Shown: positions 21,581 through 32,517, counted from the first letter of the stretch. The stretch: 64,000 nt of DNA from Lasiosphaeris hirsuta (GCA_030549175.1 JAUKUA010000005.1:62001-126000); one strand, 5' to 3'. A program made the numbers and translations. The notes: generated from the letters alone by a model not told the origin.

Positions 21581-22171
21581 TTAGATCTCTGGCTGCTGAA
21601 GGACCGTTTCAGCGATACGATCCTGCTCTTCCTCAACATCCGATTCTTGCTCAGCGCCGCATCCGTGGAGCGGCCCCGCCATGTCTCTGTGTCCTGCATC
21701 CGATGCCCAACGCAAGGCAGTCCAGCCAGTTTCGTCCCTCGACCGAAAGTTGGCCTCAGCCTTCAACAAAAGTGCCGCGGCCTCCACGTGTCCACGACGC
21801 GCAGCATGCGACAAAGGCGTCGTTCCGAACCGATCGCGAGATTCCATATCAGCATTGTGACGGATCAGGAGCCGGATAATACCTTGTTTCCCGTGTCCGG
21901 CAGCAACTGCTAATGGTGTCCGGCCTCTCAGGTCTCTGAACTCGACGCTTGCGCCCTGACCCAGGAGCAGCAGCGCTGCCGCCTCGGTGTGTCCATTTGC
22001 TGCAGCGTGAAGGACCGCCGACTTTCCTTCGAGATCTCTAGATTCTAGGACTGCGCCAGCGGCTATAAGAAGTCTTAGCATCCCAGGGCTGCCTCCCATT
22101 GCTGCCCGTGATAGCGGCGTTACTCCTAATTGGTCTGGCCGTAGGCTAGAGAGTTGCGACAAGCAATACAA
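21581..22171 (-). CDS. Ankyrin-repeat protein fragment (5' end unclear)
   Basis: About five ankyrin repeats are read in one frame: LGVTPLSRAAMGG, GKSAVLHAAANGHTEAAALL, GRTPLAVAAGHGKQGIIRLL, GTTPLSHAARRGHVEAAALL, GWTALRWASDAGH. The acidic C-terminus ends at the stop at 21581. The frame's first codon would be TTG and an in-frame TAA lies just upstream. The start may be the ATG at 22099 or an exon joined at an acceptor near 22142, so this may be the tail of a larger, partly lost gene. Ankyrin repeats are common C-terminal sensors of fungal NLR-like and HET-linked proteins, which matches the neighbourhood (HET gene on one side, lipase on the other). Confidence 0.7.
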   Translation of the reverse strand: MYCLSQLSSLRPDQLGVTPLSRAAMGGSPGMLRLLIAAGAVLESRDLEGKSAVLHAAANGHTEAAALLLLGQGASVEFRDLRGRTPLAVAAGHGKQGIIRLLIRHNADMESRDRFGTTPLSHAARRGHVEAAALLLKAEANFRSRDETGWTALRWASDAGHRDMAGPLHGCGAEQESDVEEEQDRIAETVLQQPEI

Positions 22172-22275
22172 TTAGATAATTGCAGCCCCTATCGAAAGTG
22201 TAGTGCTTCTGACAGGCCTGTTTCGCTTTGGTGGGCATGGCAGAAAAAGGGCGCGGGCGCTGGTTGGTGGGGTGG

Positions 22276-22308
22276 CAGAATGAGGGCAGAATGAGGGCAG
22301 AATGAGGG
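22276..22308 (+). repeat. 11-bp tandem repeat, three copies
   Basis: CAGAATGAGGG repeated three times head to tail, within the otherwise empty 22172-22672 interval between the ankyrin fragment and the lipase. I see no gene in that interval. Confidence 0.9.
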
Positions 22309-22672
22309 TTTGAGCGTGTTTAGGAAGGCTGTTTGGAAATTGCAGTACGGATAGGCCTTTGTGACAGTACGAGTAGCCCTTCTCGTATATAACGTGCGTG
22401 ATAAGTAAGTGGATCACCTTACCGAAATTTGGTGAAGCTGCATGCAATATTTGCTCGTAAACTGTCAGAGACATTATCAATTTCTTATTTACGCAGGCGA
22501 ACAAAACTCGGCATACTCGGATAGGAGACGGTCCATTCTATCCGCAAACCATTAGTCGTTGGCTATCTTGGGCGGGTAGGAGGAGTATCTGGGTGGAGAA
22601 TGGAGAATATTTACAAGGGCCTCAAGTGTTTTTTTATAGAGTACTTCCTCATAGAAAATACTCCTTATTAGC

Positions 22673-24256
22673 CTAGCTGACTGAGCTAGAACCAACATCA
22701 CTTGGGCCGGCAATTGCGACCCGTTCAGCCCCTCCCCTCGACGCCTTAACCCAATCGCTAATCTCCCGAAGATACCATGCCATGCGGTGGCTATCAAAGT
22801 CCAAGGCCAAAGTTCTCTCAAACACGGCCCGAGCCGGACGCCACAGCTCCATGTCAAAGCCGTTTTCCGTCTCGTCGACGATGTGCAAAACGACGAGCAA
22901 AGACTCCTGCGGGATGCGCAACAAGGTGGTTGGAAACTCCCAAGCAACGCCGCCCGATGTAGGAGTTCTCCCAACCTGATACAAATCGGTCAGAGACGTG
23001 ATGTAATTCTTGTCCATCCTTGGCACCGGGTCGCCCTCGTTGATAACCGAGATGAAGCCGGGCTTCAGCTCGTCTTCATCTCCGGCAATGACAGGTGGGG
23101 CTGCGAAGGTGATGCAGTGAATCTCTGTGCCTGGAGTCCCATTAGGCAATGTCGCCAAAAAGAGAGGCAAGGTTGGCGTTTTAGAAGCCCATACTAACCA
23201 CCGAAATCTTTGCCGTGTCTCAGGTAGTGCAGGTACAGCAAGGCAGCCACGCCGCCTCCGGCCGAGTGACCGGTCAGTATAATGCGGGGGCGGCGTTGGT
23301 TGCTTGTCTCGAGCCCCGAGGCGTACCCTTGGATGATGCTGCTGATATTGGGTTCCAGCTTCTCGGCGCATCGGAGTAACCCAGCATGAGCCTTGCTCGT
23401 GTTCGGCCGCGATCCTGTTTGAGACTGATAGAAATTTAGCCACGGTACGTAGGTGGCTCGAACCAGCCGTAGTGAGTCAGCTAAAAGACATGATTACCAC
23501 AAACCCCGCCTCAATAGCGTCGCCGTTGAAGTTGGTGATCCAGTCCACAAAGGTCGCAGAACCCCGAACTGAAATGATAACCGTGTTTGGCTCAGCGGAC
23601 GCATTGATACCTGTCTTCAGTGGCGCGAACACGCGAACAGTGAACCGCTTGGTTCTCCCATCCAAGCTGGCTGGGAAGTCCTCTTCGTTCAGCAGTCGGA
23701 GCCTTGCTTCATCCAATATCTGGCCCTCTTGAGGAATCTTTCTCCCATACGCAAACTCCGAGGCATGGGCTGCCAGCAGGATGTCTCTTCTCGTCTCCTC
23801 TGGGCTAGTGCACCGACACAAATTAGGACCCACATGCTAAAACACGCAAAAGGTTGTCTCACCAGTCCCACGCCTCGTGAGTTACCGGCAAGTTGCATTC
23901 CGGATACCTCGCGGCCGCTCCTTTGAGCGTGTCAAGAAAGGACTGGTTCACAGGGAGTTCCCCATCTTGGAAAGCGTTAGTAAAGCTTGGGGGTTGGAAA
24001 TTCAAAGGCCCCGTTCTTGGCAACAGCAAGGACAGGTACTTTGATAACCTGACGTACCAAGCGAGCTGAGAATGTCGTCGAGTTTTCTCGCCACCTCTAC
24101 AACGTTGCGGCTGGCTGGGGCCGAGTTTTCCTTGCTTTCTGTTGTCGGCCCTGATGCGGCCGCTTCGGCAGAAGCTTCAGTGGAGGCAATCGCGATTTGG
24201 CGCGAGCTGTGGGACTTGAAGAAGCTCCCTGCCGCTTTACCAAGTACCTTTTTCAT
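22673..24256 (-). CDS. Class-3 lipase, five exons
   Basis: Exons 24256-24058, 23965-23863, 23804-23498, 23424-23199, 23130-22673; product 430 aa. Introns: GTACGT..CCAAG, GTGAGA..ACTAG, GTAATC..ATCAG, GTTAGT..TCCAG, each with a CTAAC, CTAAT or CTGAC branch-like site. The lipase-3 core is intact: a strand with VIISVRGSATFVDWITNF (oxyanion region), the nucleophile elbow TGHSAGGG with Ser257, and NEGDPVPR with the acid Asp312. The C-terminal histidine is probably in LVVLHIVDE. The first 100 residues are a Ser/Ala-rich leader with no signal peptide, so the enzyme is probably intracellular. The ATG at 24256 follows a purine-rich run. It is divergent from the 829-aa gene with 345 bases between starts. 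Intracellular lipase-3 domains also occur as effector domains of fungal NLR-like proteins, which gives the HET/ankyrin surroundings meaning. Confidence 0.88.
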
Positions 24257-24601
24257 TTTTTTTCTTCTTCTTCTTTTTTTCTTCCTGAGCAGCAATCAAG
24301 CTCTATGTTGTGAGTGTTGTGATGATGTTGGCTGGACTGACTCCGGCACAAGATTGTGGGATGTGGTTGAAAGGAGATTTAATGAGCCGAATATCTACCG
24401 CAAGCCACACAGGTCTTGCCCGAAATCGAGTTGTGCTGTGGTCGTGCCCCACCCCCGCACTTCGCAAGGGAGTTATTTTCTTCCGCAACCTCCTGATTTT
24501 CTCCCTTCTCTCAATCCAGGAAGAATACTACAGCACCACCACGGTCTTTCTACCGTTGTGGCATCGGCCTTCGCCCCTCCTCCTCAGCAGTCCTAGAAAT
24601 A
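24257..24601. promoter_or_regulatory. Shared divergent promoter of lipase and 829-aa gene
   Basis: 345 bases between the two start codons. A long T-rich/TTC-repeat tract (24256-24290) abuts the lipase ATG, so the lipase transcript would have a purine-rich leader. No TATA box identified. The spacing suggests co-regulation. Confidence 0.4.
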
Positions 24602-27384
24602 ATGGCAGCGGATGCCCAACAAAGCGCGAGTTTCTATGGGCGGTGGCATGAGCTTGGCCAGGCTAGGGAAAACCTTGTGAAGGAGGCAGAGGCTATGTAT
24701 TGGACCGGTCTGAAGCTCGAGCTTGCGGCAGCTGCAAACTCACTCCACGCGATGCTCAGCCAAGATCCACCGCTTGAAGAACTCACCGAAGGATCCTCGT
24801 CTTTTATTACCCTATCAAAGCGTCTCTCCGTGAGAATGCAGCCGTATGTGGAAGCGTGGTGTTCGTATTACCCTCCCCAATACATGTTGAGCAGTTTTAC
24901 CTCTCCGGAACCAGCTGTTGATGAGTCGCTAGGGCCATTCGGTGACACTGACAACCCTGATGCCGCGAGCGATGCGTGCAATATGGTTCTGCAAAAGTCG
25001 CTCTTGGGGGATGGCGAGTTTCGAGGGGCTCGAGGTTGGTACCCCGCTCGCTTGCTGGGTTGGGGGTCCGCTTACTTAGCCAAAGGATGATGGGGAGGGG
25101 GGCAGGTCACCAAGACAAACCAATAGAGTATCGGCTCGCAAGGATGGTACTGAGTGGGCTTGGGTATGCATGCCATTCCATTCGGGAATCAATAAAGCCA
25201 GGGGCTCACACGGGTACAAGCATTCTCGATATCGACAAGCTCGTCGAGTATCGGAGACCACAGTTTCCTTCGCAGTGCGGCGACCCGCAACGTGAGCAGC
25301 ATCTCCCAGGCTATAAATACCCATATATACACCCCTTTCTTGTTTCCTAACTCGCTTTCAGTTGGTGTCTTTGAAGACCGCGTCGAGCATCTGCCCCAAG
25401 GACGCATGGACGTCCAGTTCATATCCCGGACGTGTAACGATTGCGACGCCGTATTCCGGGCGGCATACTACGAGTGCACTGCCGGATGCCCACACAAGGA
25501 CTATGACGAGACAAAGGAATTGTTTGCGGCCTGCGCTAGATGCTACGAGACGACGGAGCACAACATCCAGCACCTTGAGAAGAAACCGGTCCACCATCCC
25601 TTCACAGTAGCTGTCGCAGCCGAACTCTGCGAATGCCCTGGCGTTGAGAATCCTCTCAGGGTGGTCGTCGACTTTCCCGATCCCGACAACTGGGAACACC
25701 TCTTTGATGAGAGACAAAAACAAAAGCTGACACTTGAGGGCCACAACAGCAAATGCCAGTTTCTTGCCATGGAATCAAAGCGCCTACAGGTCGTGCGGGC
25801 CGTCAACAAAATCGAAGACAAGAAGTGGGAAGATGAGATCAAAGCCAACCTCGAGGCACAGGAAAAGAAGTACAAGTTTCGACCAGACAAGGAATTCCTC
25901 AAGAAGTTCCCCAAGATTGCCAAGTCAAAGGTATTCCCTGTTGGCAATGCTCACGTAAGCCTCATGCTTGGACCTTTGATCATTGAAAACGGGGCCGAAC
26001 CGTAAGCCGAGCAAGCTAGGTCAATGTGCTGTGTGGGGGATTCCCGCTGACCCATCTCAACTTAGAGAACAAGGAGGAGCTGTCATATCTCTCAGGGAAC
26101 CTCCTGATCTGGGAATGCCATACTCGTCGCTCAGAGAGCTGCCATCGCTTGGCGCGGATGCTCATCTCGAGCGCATCATCACCGTTACCGGGGGCAAGAC
26201 TAGACAGCTCAGGTCCACAAGGCATGCTCGCTCCACTAGGCGTCTCAACGGCTCCGTGAAACAATGCCTATCGGGCTTATTCTCTGGCCACGACCCCGAA
26301 TGGACAACTGGAGAGTCTGAAATCATTGACAAGTTTCTCACAGTAGCTCTAGGCCACCGCACCGGGCTGACGGCGCAGTTCCGCGAGCAGCAGACCAAGA
26401 AACTGCTTGACGGCTGCGCGGGCGTCGCAGAGTCCATGAAGCAAATTCTTGGCCCGACACTACAGAAGTACTTGCGATTGCTCCTCGCCAAGCTCTGGGA
26501 TCCGTCAGTGCCTCTTACTTGGGACAAGATCTTCAACAATTGCCAAGTGTTTTGCGATCGGCTCGTCCTCCAGCCCGAGATTGCTACTTGTTTTCCTAGG
26601 GCTCCCTCGGGGTTGCCGCAGAGGGCAGACGACGGCCTAAACTACCTGCTCAGCTTCGCTTCTCGATTTCCGTGCCTCTCCGACGACGCGAGCATCCTCG
26701 ACTCAAGGCTCAGCACATACTTTAGCAGCTTTCACCAGGAGTATGACCTCGTCGCGGCCTTTGAGGATCTGGAACGGCCGGGTACGTCCAAGCACCAACT
26801 AGGTTGTCTTATTACCTCTCTCCAGAACCCCGACTGCTAACACGCGCACACGGCCACTCGCACGTACAGAGCCTGCCGACCCTCTTCACTGCGAGGGTCT
26901 CCTCCTCTGGGACTGCGTCGCCGCCGGTTGCTCCACTACCGATCACATCTGGACCCACGTCTACGACTCGGCCTCGATTCTCTTCTTTCACGTCATCCGC
27001 CGATATGACCGCTATGTTAACGAGGGCTGGCCGGATAGCCACCACCCTGACGATATCACAAAGGACCCTCGGTCGCGCATGTCGAAGCGACTTACGACCA
27101 GACAGTGGCTACGTCAGAGGGTGGCGGTGTTGCAGGGCATCGATGCTCTCCTGGGCATGTGCGGCGCGCTCTGCAGGGTATTCAATCTTATGGCATTGGA
27201 GATGTACACGGAAGCCGGTGAGGGCCGCTCTGGTCCATTCACAAGACGGAGAGTGAAAAAAGTCCTGCCGGTGTGGGGTAAGTGGGAGCCCGGGAGCGCT
27301 GATAAGGTTGGGAGACATGGCCCGACAAATATGGCAAGATTTGAAGAGGGGGAAAGAATTACTTTGGCACTTACGGATGGCTGA
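24602..27384 (+). CDS. 829-aa protein of unknown function with Cys-rich (ZZ-like?) module, five exons
   Basis: Exons 24602-25034, 25106-25291, 25362-26001, 26066-26781, 26870-27384; all frames join and the sum is 830 codons. Introns have GT..AG ends (GTTGGT..GGCAG, GTGAGC..TTCAG, GTAAGC..CTTAG, GTACGT..TACAG). The N-terminal 200 residues are helical. Around residues 230-275 lies a zinc-finger-like module, CNDC then Cys-x3-Cys-Pro-His and CARCYETTEHNIQH; the CxxC...CxxC...H spacing resembles a ZZ finger. A coiled, Lys-rich segment (about 330-410) and a long helical C-terminal half with LLLAKLWDP, YLLSFASRFP and LLLWDCVAA follow. I recognise no catalytic domain. It is divergent from the lipase gene and probably co-expressed with it. 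It could be an adaptor or sensor; that is inference only. Confidence 0.75.
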
Positions 27385-28463
27385 TTCAGCCACGCTGGTT
27401 GCATGTTGCTAGGCCGCGGGAGGGACGGGACGGAGGCGGGACGGAGGCGGGACGGAGATGGGACGGAAAGGTTGAAAGAGAGCTCAACCTCCTCCAAAAT
27501 ATACTATTCTGGAAATATTTGATTAGTCGTGGCTGAGAAAGCTATATATGGATCCTCATTATCAATATATACGTATATAAAACAAAACAGGGAAACTCGG
27601 AAATCGACGTGATTCACCGTGCGTGGCTACGCCGAAGTCCTATCAAAATCAAACTTTGTATCCGCGTCATCGAAACTATACGTAGTTGTTCCTTGATTTA
27701 GCAGCCAGACTTATTCACGCCCCTTCAAGGAGGGGGGATGGAAGCCTAAAACCTGTCCCGTTAGAGGGAATTGTGTCAAGTTGACAGGTTTTGTAAGATG
27801 GCGAGCGTAGGCCGAGCATTAGTTAGCCGAGGGTGAAGCAAGCCCGATTTTAGCCCAACTACCTTCGGATGACACAATGTAAATGATTAATTTTTTTTCC
27901 GCCGCACGCACCTACTCATCTGGCCTAGAATCAGCTGTCCTATATCGCAAGCTCTCTAAGTCTAGGACGCTTGAATTAATCAGAACTTTGAAGTTAGCCG
28001 CTAAGCCTCTAGTACAAGACAGCTCATAGTAATTTCGTTGCAATTTATGTACATACCACCTACTATGCGCAAATTCCGGTTAGCAGACCTAGAATATATG
28101 CTTATTTCTATAACTAGAATAGGAGCTGTTGGATTTGTTCCCTTGTGCGGGCTGTGTTACGGTTTTTTGAATCTGTGCGCCCCGAGTCAAGGATTTTATG
28201 CAGATGGTTCCGGGGATCTTCCACACAAGCGAATGCAACCGTTTCCAATACTACCGATTATTGCATATTGAAGCGAGTTAGCTATCTGCAAGCGCCAGTC
28301 AACAGAGATTCGTCGCTTGCTTATCAACGTTATCAAGATTTTAGCACGTGCGTGGCTTAACGTTGGTTTTCTCAAACATGCATGTGATTGGGCCTGCGTT
28401 GTTTTCACTCTCTTCACCTTCCACTTCTTATGTCCTGAGTCGGTACTATTGAGCTGGTTGAGA
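27385..28463. other. Intergenic with 11-bp tandem repeat and AT-rich part
   Basis: About 1.1 kb upstream of the second HET gene. At 27427-27466 an 11-bp unit (GGGACGGAGGC) is repeated 3.6 times. The rest (27500-28310) is AT-rich and without a gene. The HET frame itself is open from 28317, but residues before Met 28464 look unlike the family. Confidence 0.5.
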
Positions 28464-30812
28464 ATGTCTTTCGGTCCTCGTCTGCTCCCCAACCCTGAAG
28501 GCGGGCTCGACCCCGACGAAGGTGTCCGCAACGCAAGGGCCTGGTATCGATCTGTCGACCTGCCACCTGAAGATAAGAGCTTGCATCTGTGCTCAAGACA
28601 TCGGATTCTGGCTCTGACCTGGAAGCAATTTGAGGCTTGGCCCATTGATCAAGATCTCCCGCCGCATGCTAGTTTCGGTACTTTGCTAGAAATCAAGGCA
28701 AAGTCACAATACTGCAGCTTCTGTCGCCTCATTTGCCAAGCAGTCGGAGAGGCTAACCCATACGAATCAGATACCGACGTCGGAGGGGTTAACCCATACG
28801 AACCAGATACCGACGTCGTCGGCTGTTGGATCAGGGACGGCGAGCTGGCAGCATCTTCCCCGACAACAACCTCTCTCAGGATGAGAGTGGTCCCACATCA
28901 AATCGGAGCCCAAGAAGAGCGGCTACCCTTCCAGCCATTCGACGTGGTACCGTTTGACAGTGGACATGGATCTTCTCCAACTCTTTTCTTTGGAAGACAG
29001 ATCAATAAGAGCCAAATTGATATCTCCCTCATGAAGAACTGGATACATCAATGTTCCCATTGGCATGGCGCCGATTGCCGTCCCAGCCGCCAAAACTGGA
29101 AAACAACAGACGACAAAGTCCCATTCATCCGCCTCCTGGATCTCACAGAGAATTGTCTGGTCGAAACATCTTCGCCCGGCTCCTTTGTTTGCCTTAGTTA
29201 TGTGTGGGGAAGAGCACCCGTTTTCAAGACCCTTCGAGGAAACGTTGGGCAAATGAAGAAGCCGGGATCTTTGGTGTCCCACCAGAATTCGTTCCCTCGG
29301 TCCATCCGCGACGCCATCAGCGTGACCAGGATTCTGGGAGAGCGATTTCTCTGGGTTGACTCCATCTGCATTGTGCAGGACGACGATGGGGACAAAGAGA
29401 AACAGATCTCAGTGATGGACCAGGTTTATCAAGCCGCTTCCATGACCCTGGTTATAGCCGGGGGTGATAGTGCTAGCAGCGGTATCGGAGGCCTGGAAGA
29501 CGGAAGCCGTTGTGCCAAGCAGAATACCGCCGGCTATTCTCACGACCTAACTCTTGTTCAGCTGCTCCCGAATTGCAATCAAGCCATCGAAAGGACGGTT
29601 TGGAATAGCCGCGGATGGACCTACCAGGAGCGCCTGCTGTCCAATCGCTGCCTGTTCTTCATCAATGACACTGTCTATTTCCAGTGCCACAGGGCAACCT
29701 GGGGCGAAGATTACGGCGCGGAAGACCAAAGAGTAGCTATCTGTGCTCCGATGATGGACATCAAGCTGTCCCTCAGCCTCGACCCTTCCAAGATCCTACT
29801 AGGCGCCCGGTACCGGATAAGAACTCACCGCACAGCCTATTTCCCAGAGTACTGCCGGCTGGTTGAAGAGTATACGTCACGGGATATGACCTTTGACACT
29901 GATCGGATCCTGGGGTTTGGAGCTGTGCTGAATATATTCCGTGGTGTCTACGGTTTGTCCTTCATATACGGGCTACCCGAGGAGATGCTTCACGAAAGCT
30001 TGCTCTGGCAACCAGCCAAGAAAATGAAGCGAGTTTTGGGCGGCAAGAAGGCGAATTGGCCGATGTTCCCGAGCTGGTCTTGGGCAGGGTGGATTGGTAC
30101 TATTGGTTATAACTCCTTCCACGATTTCAACGGCCTTCCTCCCTTGACAGAACGCTGGCGACGAACACGGCCTATATCGGAAATAACGCTACACAGTATC
30201 CTCACTCAGGCGGAAAGCTCACGCCCGGTCCGTGTGCGCGAAGCTGGACAGCTACCATTTGGCTGGAGAGCTGCTGAGTTTCCCGGCGAGGGGACTGTGT
30301 ATGTCCAGGATAGCCAGCCCGACGTCTTTCACTCGGCACCTCCAGTGACAAATATCAATCCGCAAAGCTTCCCTCCATACGGCATTGGAATCCGCACCAA
30401 GATTGGCCAATTTTGGTTGATAGTCGAAGACAGGAGTGGCAAGCCGGAGCCGCTAGGCAGACCTTTCTACCGTTTTGGTATTTCAACATCAACTTCCCCA
30501 TCGAGCGGCAATGGCCCCTGGCTTGGATCCATTCGTCTTCCAGGTTCATGGCGTCGGAAATACAGAGATGACTTTAGTTCCCCATTTTGGTTCATTGTGC
30601 TCTCTGAGGCCTATGGGTTTGGCCCAGACGAACTGGACCACATGGCTGCCGGGAAGTTGGAGCCGTATTCTGTACTCAATGTCATGCTTGTCGAGAAGCT
30701 GCAGCCCTCCACAAGGCAGAACCAACTTGTTGTAGAGAGGCTTGGTGTTGGGAGGATGATGAAGAATGCCTGGAATACGATGACTGAAGCCGCTGAGATC
30801 CTCATCGTCTAA
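28464..30812 (+). CDS. HET-domain protein with an internal 12-aa duplication
   Basis: Single exon, 782 aa from ATG 28464. Motifs in order: LHLCSRHRILALTWK, an early Cys cluster (YCSFCRLIC), CLSYVWG, FLWVDSICIVQDD, VYQAASMTLVIAGG, RGWTYQERLLSNRCLFF, and MFPSWSWAGW. These are the conserved blocks of the fungal HET domain. The C-terminal 200 residues are a beta-rich region common in long HET proteins. Early in the protein a 36-bp tandem duplication (28752-28787 and 28788-28823) gives two copies of NPYEsDTDV, differing at few bases. Function: cell-death trigger in vegetative incompatibility (family knowledge). No disruption seen. Confidence 0.93.
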   Translation: MSFGPRLLPNPEGGLDPDEGVRNARAWYRSVDLPPEDKSLHLCSRHRILALTWKQFEAWPIDQDLPPHASFGTLLEIKAKSQYCSFCRLICQAVGEANPYESDTDVGGVNPYEPDTDVVGCWIRDGELAASSPTTTSLRMRVVPHQIGAQEERLPFQPFDVVPFDSGHGSSPTLFFGRQINKSQIDISLMKNWIHQCSHWHGADCRPSRQNWKTTDDKVPFIRLLDLTENCLVETSSPGSFVCLSYVWGRAPVFKTLRGNVGQMKKPGSLVSHQNSFPRSIRDAISVTRILGERFLWVDSICIVQDDDGDKEKQISVMDQVYQAASMTLVIAGGDSASSGIGGLEDGSRCAKQNTAGYSHDLTLVQLLPNCNQAIERTVWNSRGWTYQERLLSNRCLFFINDTVYFQCHRATWGEDYGAEDQRVAICAPMMDIKLSLSLDPSKILLGARYRIRTHRTAYFPEYCRLVEEYTSRDMTFDTDRILGFGAVLNIFRGVYGLSFIYGLPEEMLHESLLWQPAKKMKRVLGGKKANWPMFPSWSWAGWIGTIGYNSFHDFNGLPPLTERWRRTRPISEITLHSILTQAESSRPVRVREAGQLPFGWRAAEFPGEGTVYVQDSQPDVFHSAPPVTNINPQSFPPYGIGIRTKIGQFWLIVEDRSGKPEPLGRPFYRFGISTSTSPSSGNGPWLGSIRLPGSWRRKYRDDFSSPFWFIVLSEAYGFGPDELDHMAAGKLEPYSVLNVMLVEKLQPSTRQNQLVVERLGVGRMMKNAWNTMTEAAEILIV
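28752..28823 (+). repeat. 36-bp tandem duplication inside HET coding sequence
   Basis: Two in-frame copies, each encoding a 12-residue unit beginning near NPYE and ending TDV; they differ mainly at AAT-CAG versus AAC-CAG (Ser/Pro change) and at the junction. Confidence 0.85.
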
Positions 30813-30934
30813 GAGCCAATTTGTCTTGATCGAATCCAAAAATCTGTAGGTAGTTTGAACCCCTCCTGTCTTCCTAGGCGGTAGCTATCATACATACGGC
30901 ACAATAGATTCTGGTAAAATTGATGGGACTGCAA

Positions 30935-31523
30935 TTACATTCTTGAATCATCTAGATTCTTCGAAACCACGGTCTTTGGATAATACCGAGGAAGGTTTCC
31001 CGTAAACGGACCATAATCGTCACCAAGGTCGTCCTTGATAGGATACTGCCCGAGCCACTGCGCATCGCCGGCTTGTGGATGGGACGCAATCTCGGTAGCT
31101 TTCCGGAACACCTGTCCCACATTTCGGTCATCCAAGTCATCCGGAAGTCCAAGCCAGCCATAGACGAGGATGGGGTAGAGCTGTAGATATCCTTCATCCG
31201 AGGGACTTGCTGCGCTTTTCAATTGAGGTCGCCCTGGTTGATACAAATCGCGTCTGCCCAGAACTTTGGGGTGCCCGTTTCGTCGCCGAAAACACCCTCT
31301 TTCACCCATTCCCTAAGCTGCCGGAGGGCATGAAACAGGTTCTTGGTAACATCGAACTTCCTGCCCTGCAGCGTAATCGCAAGTCGACCCGTCGAGTCAC
31401 CCCATACGTATGCCCACACGTATGATAGGGCATAGAACTCAAGTTTCCATGTAGCGGGGCATTCTCAATCGTGCATTCAATTTCGTCGTAGGCTAATAAG
31501 GCCGTTTCCGTGAAGTAAATCAC
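30935..31523 (-). pseudogene. Broken HET-domain gene
   Basis: On the minus strand the HET blocks are readable in three frames in the right order. DEIECTIENAPLHG comes first (31490-31450). After a frame change comes EFYALSYVW with a 4-residue insertion repeating YVW, then GDSTGRLAITLQGRKFDVT, FHALRQLREWV and FWADAICINQGDLN up to a stop at 31219. Another frame then gives MKDIYSS, and a third PDDLDDRNVGQVF. Frameshifts near 31455, 31220 and 31150 and stops in between make it non-functional. It is a third HET locus in about 13 kb. Confidence 0.75.
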
Positions 31524-31874
31524 CCGAATTTCAGAGTCCGGCAGAGGTTAGAACCGGAAAGGTGTAGCCAGGTGAGGAACTCAGCCACAACTAATCGCGG
31601 CTCAGGGCTGTGGACGAAAATGGCAATTTTTAGTGCCCAGATTCGTCTCATACAACCAGGCCGTCCAAGGAGTTCAATTTTTCTGTTCAAGAGGAAGCCA
31701 TTCCAACTGGGAATTTCCATGAGGATCACCAGTTTCCCCGCGCTGGAAACGCCGTTATTCCGAGGCGTGGAAGCCTGAGGCATTCTAACTGACATATGGC
31801 TACAAACTACACACTACCTCTTTGGTACGTACTGCGACGAGGCAAAGTAATTCGATGTGGTCAGGGATAGTTGG

Positions 31875-32060
31875 TCACACCCTCAGAGTAGCTACTACGG
31901 GGGTTATCCCCGTCGAGCTCTTCGCATCCATATCAGCGCCCAGTCGCAATAACGTCCTCAGGACTTCGAGATTTCCGTATTTAGCTGCCCATAACAGGGC
32001 CGTCCGCTTGGAAACGTTAACCCATTCCAGGCCCATCGACATGGTACAACTGCGCGGACA
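31875..32060 (-). pseudogene. Ankyrin-repeat relic
   Basis: One clear ankyrin unit and the start of the next are read on the minus strand: RTALLWAAKYGNLEVLRTLL then LGADMDAKSSTGITPVV, ending in a TGA at 31877-31875. Upstream and downstream the frame is lost. It lies on the same strand as, and upstream of, the broken HET gene, so both may once have belonged to one locus. Confidence 0.65.
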
Positions 32061-32127
32061 ACCATGTGATACTAACCGCGTGACAGCTAAAGGACAAAGG
32101 CCGGAGTGGAGGAAACCGATACCCTAA

Positions 32128-32517
32128 GTTGTTACTATACTATAGAGCGGGGGCCGTTCTCCCTGAACAAATGGTCTAGGGTTTCGGGACTGCTAGGACT
32201 GGTCCACGCGTGTCTGCCCAGTTCTGGGCTACGAAGTTAAGCCGCCGTGGGGCCGAGAATCGGGCTCACAGGTCCTGTTTTATACTAGTATAACTATCCT
32301 AAGTGCTAGTCTAACATGTACCATGCCTATATAATATTGCATCTACTAGCCAGAATGAGCTAACAACATCGCTGAAGGGGCACCCGCCTATCTACCTTCA
32401 TAAAAATATAAAAATATACAGGTTTATGTGGACACAGATGAAGAAGCAAGCAAGCACGCAAAACATTCCATGTTTACTGACTAAGACCAAGTGTGATATA
32501 TCGACAACTCAAATACA
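32128..32517. other. Intergenic, nothing recognised
   Basis: About 390 bases, partly AT-rich. A GC-rich part at 32205-32270 superficially resembles structured RNA but fits no family I know. Confidence 0.35.

Noticed and set aside
22276..22308. Short tandem repeats (also at 27427, 38880, 43221, 53383) as a CRISPR-like array
   Set aside because: Units are 7-12 bp and directly adjacent, with no spacers; they are simple tandem repeats in a eukaryote.
32160..32290. Possible 5S rRNA-like segment (GAAGTTAAGCC within a GC-rich patch, T run after it)
   Set aside because: Spacing between the putative internal control boxes and the end is too short and the terminal helix does not pair well. I could not fit a 5S fold.
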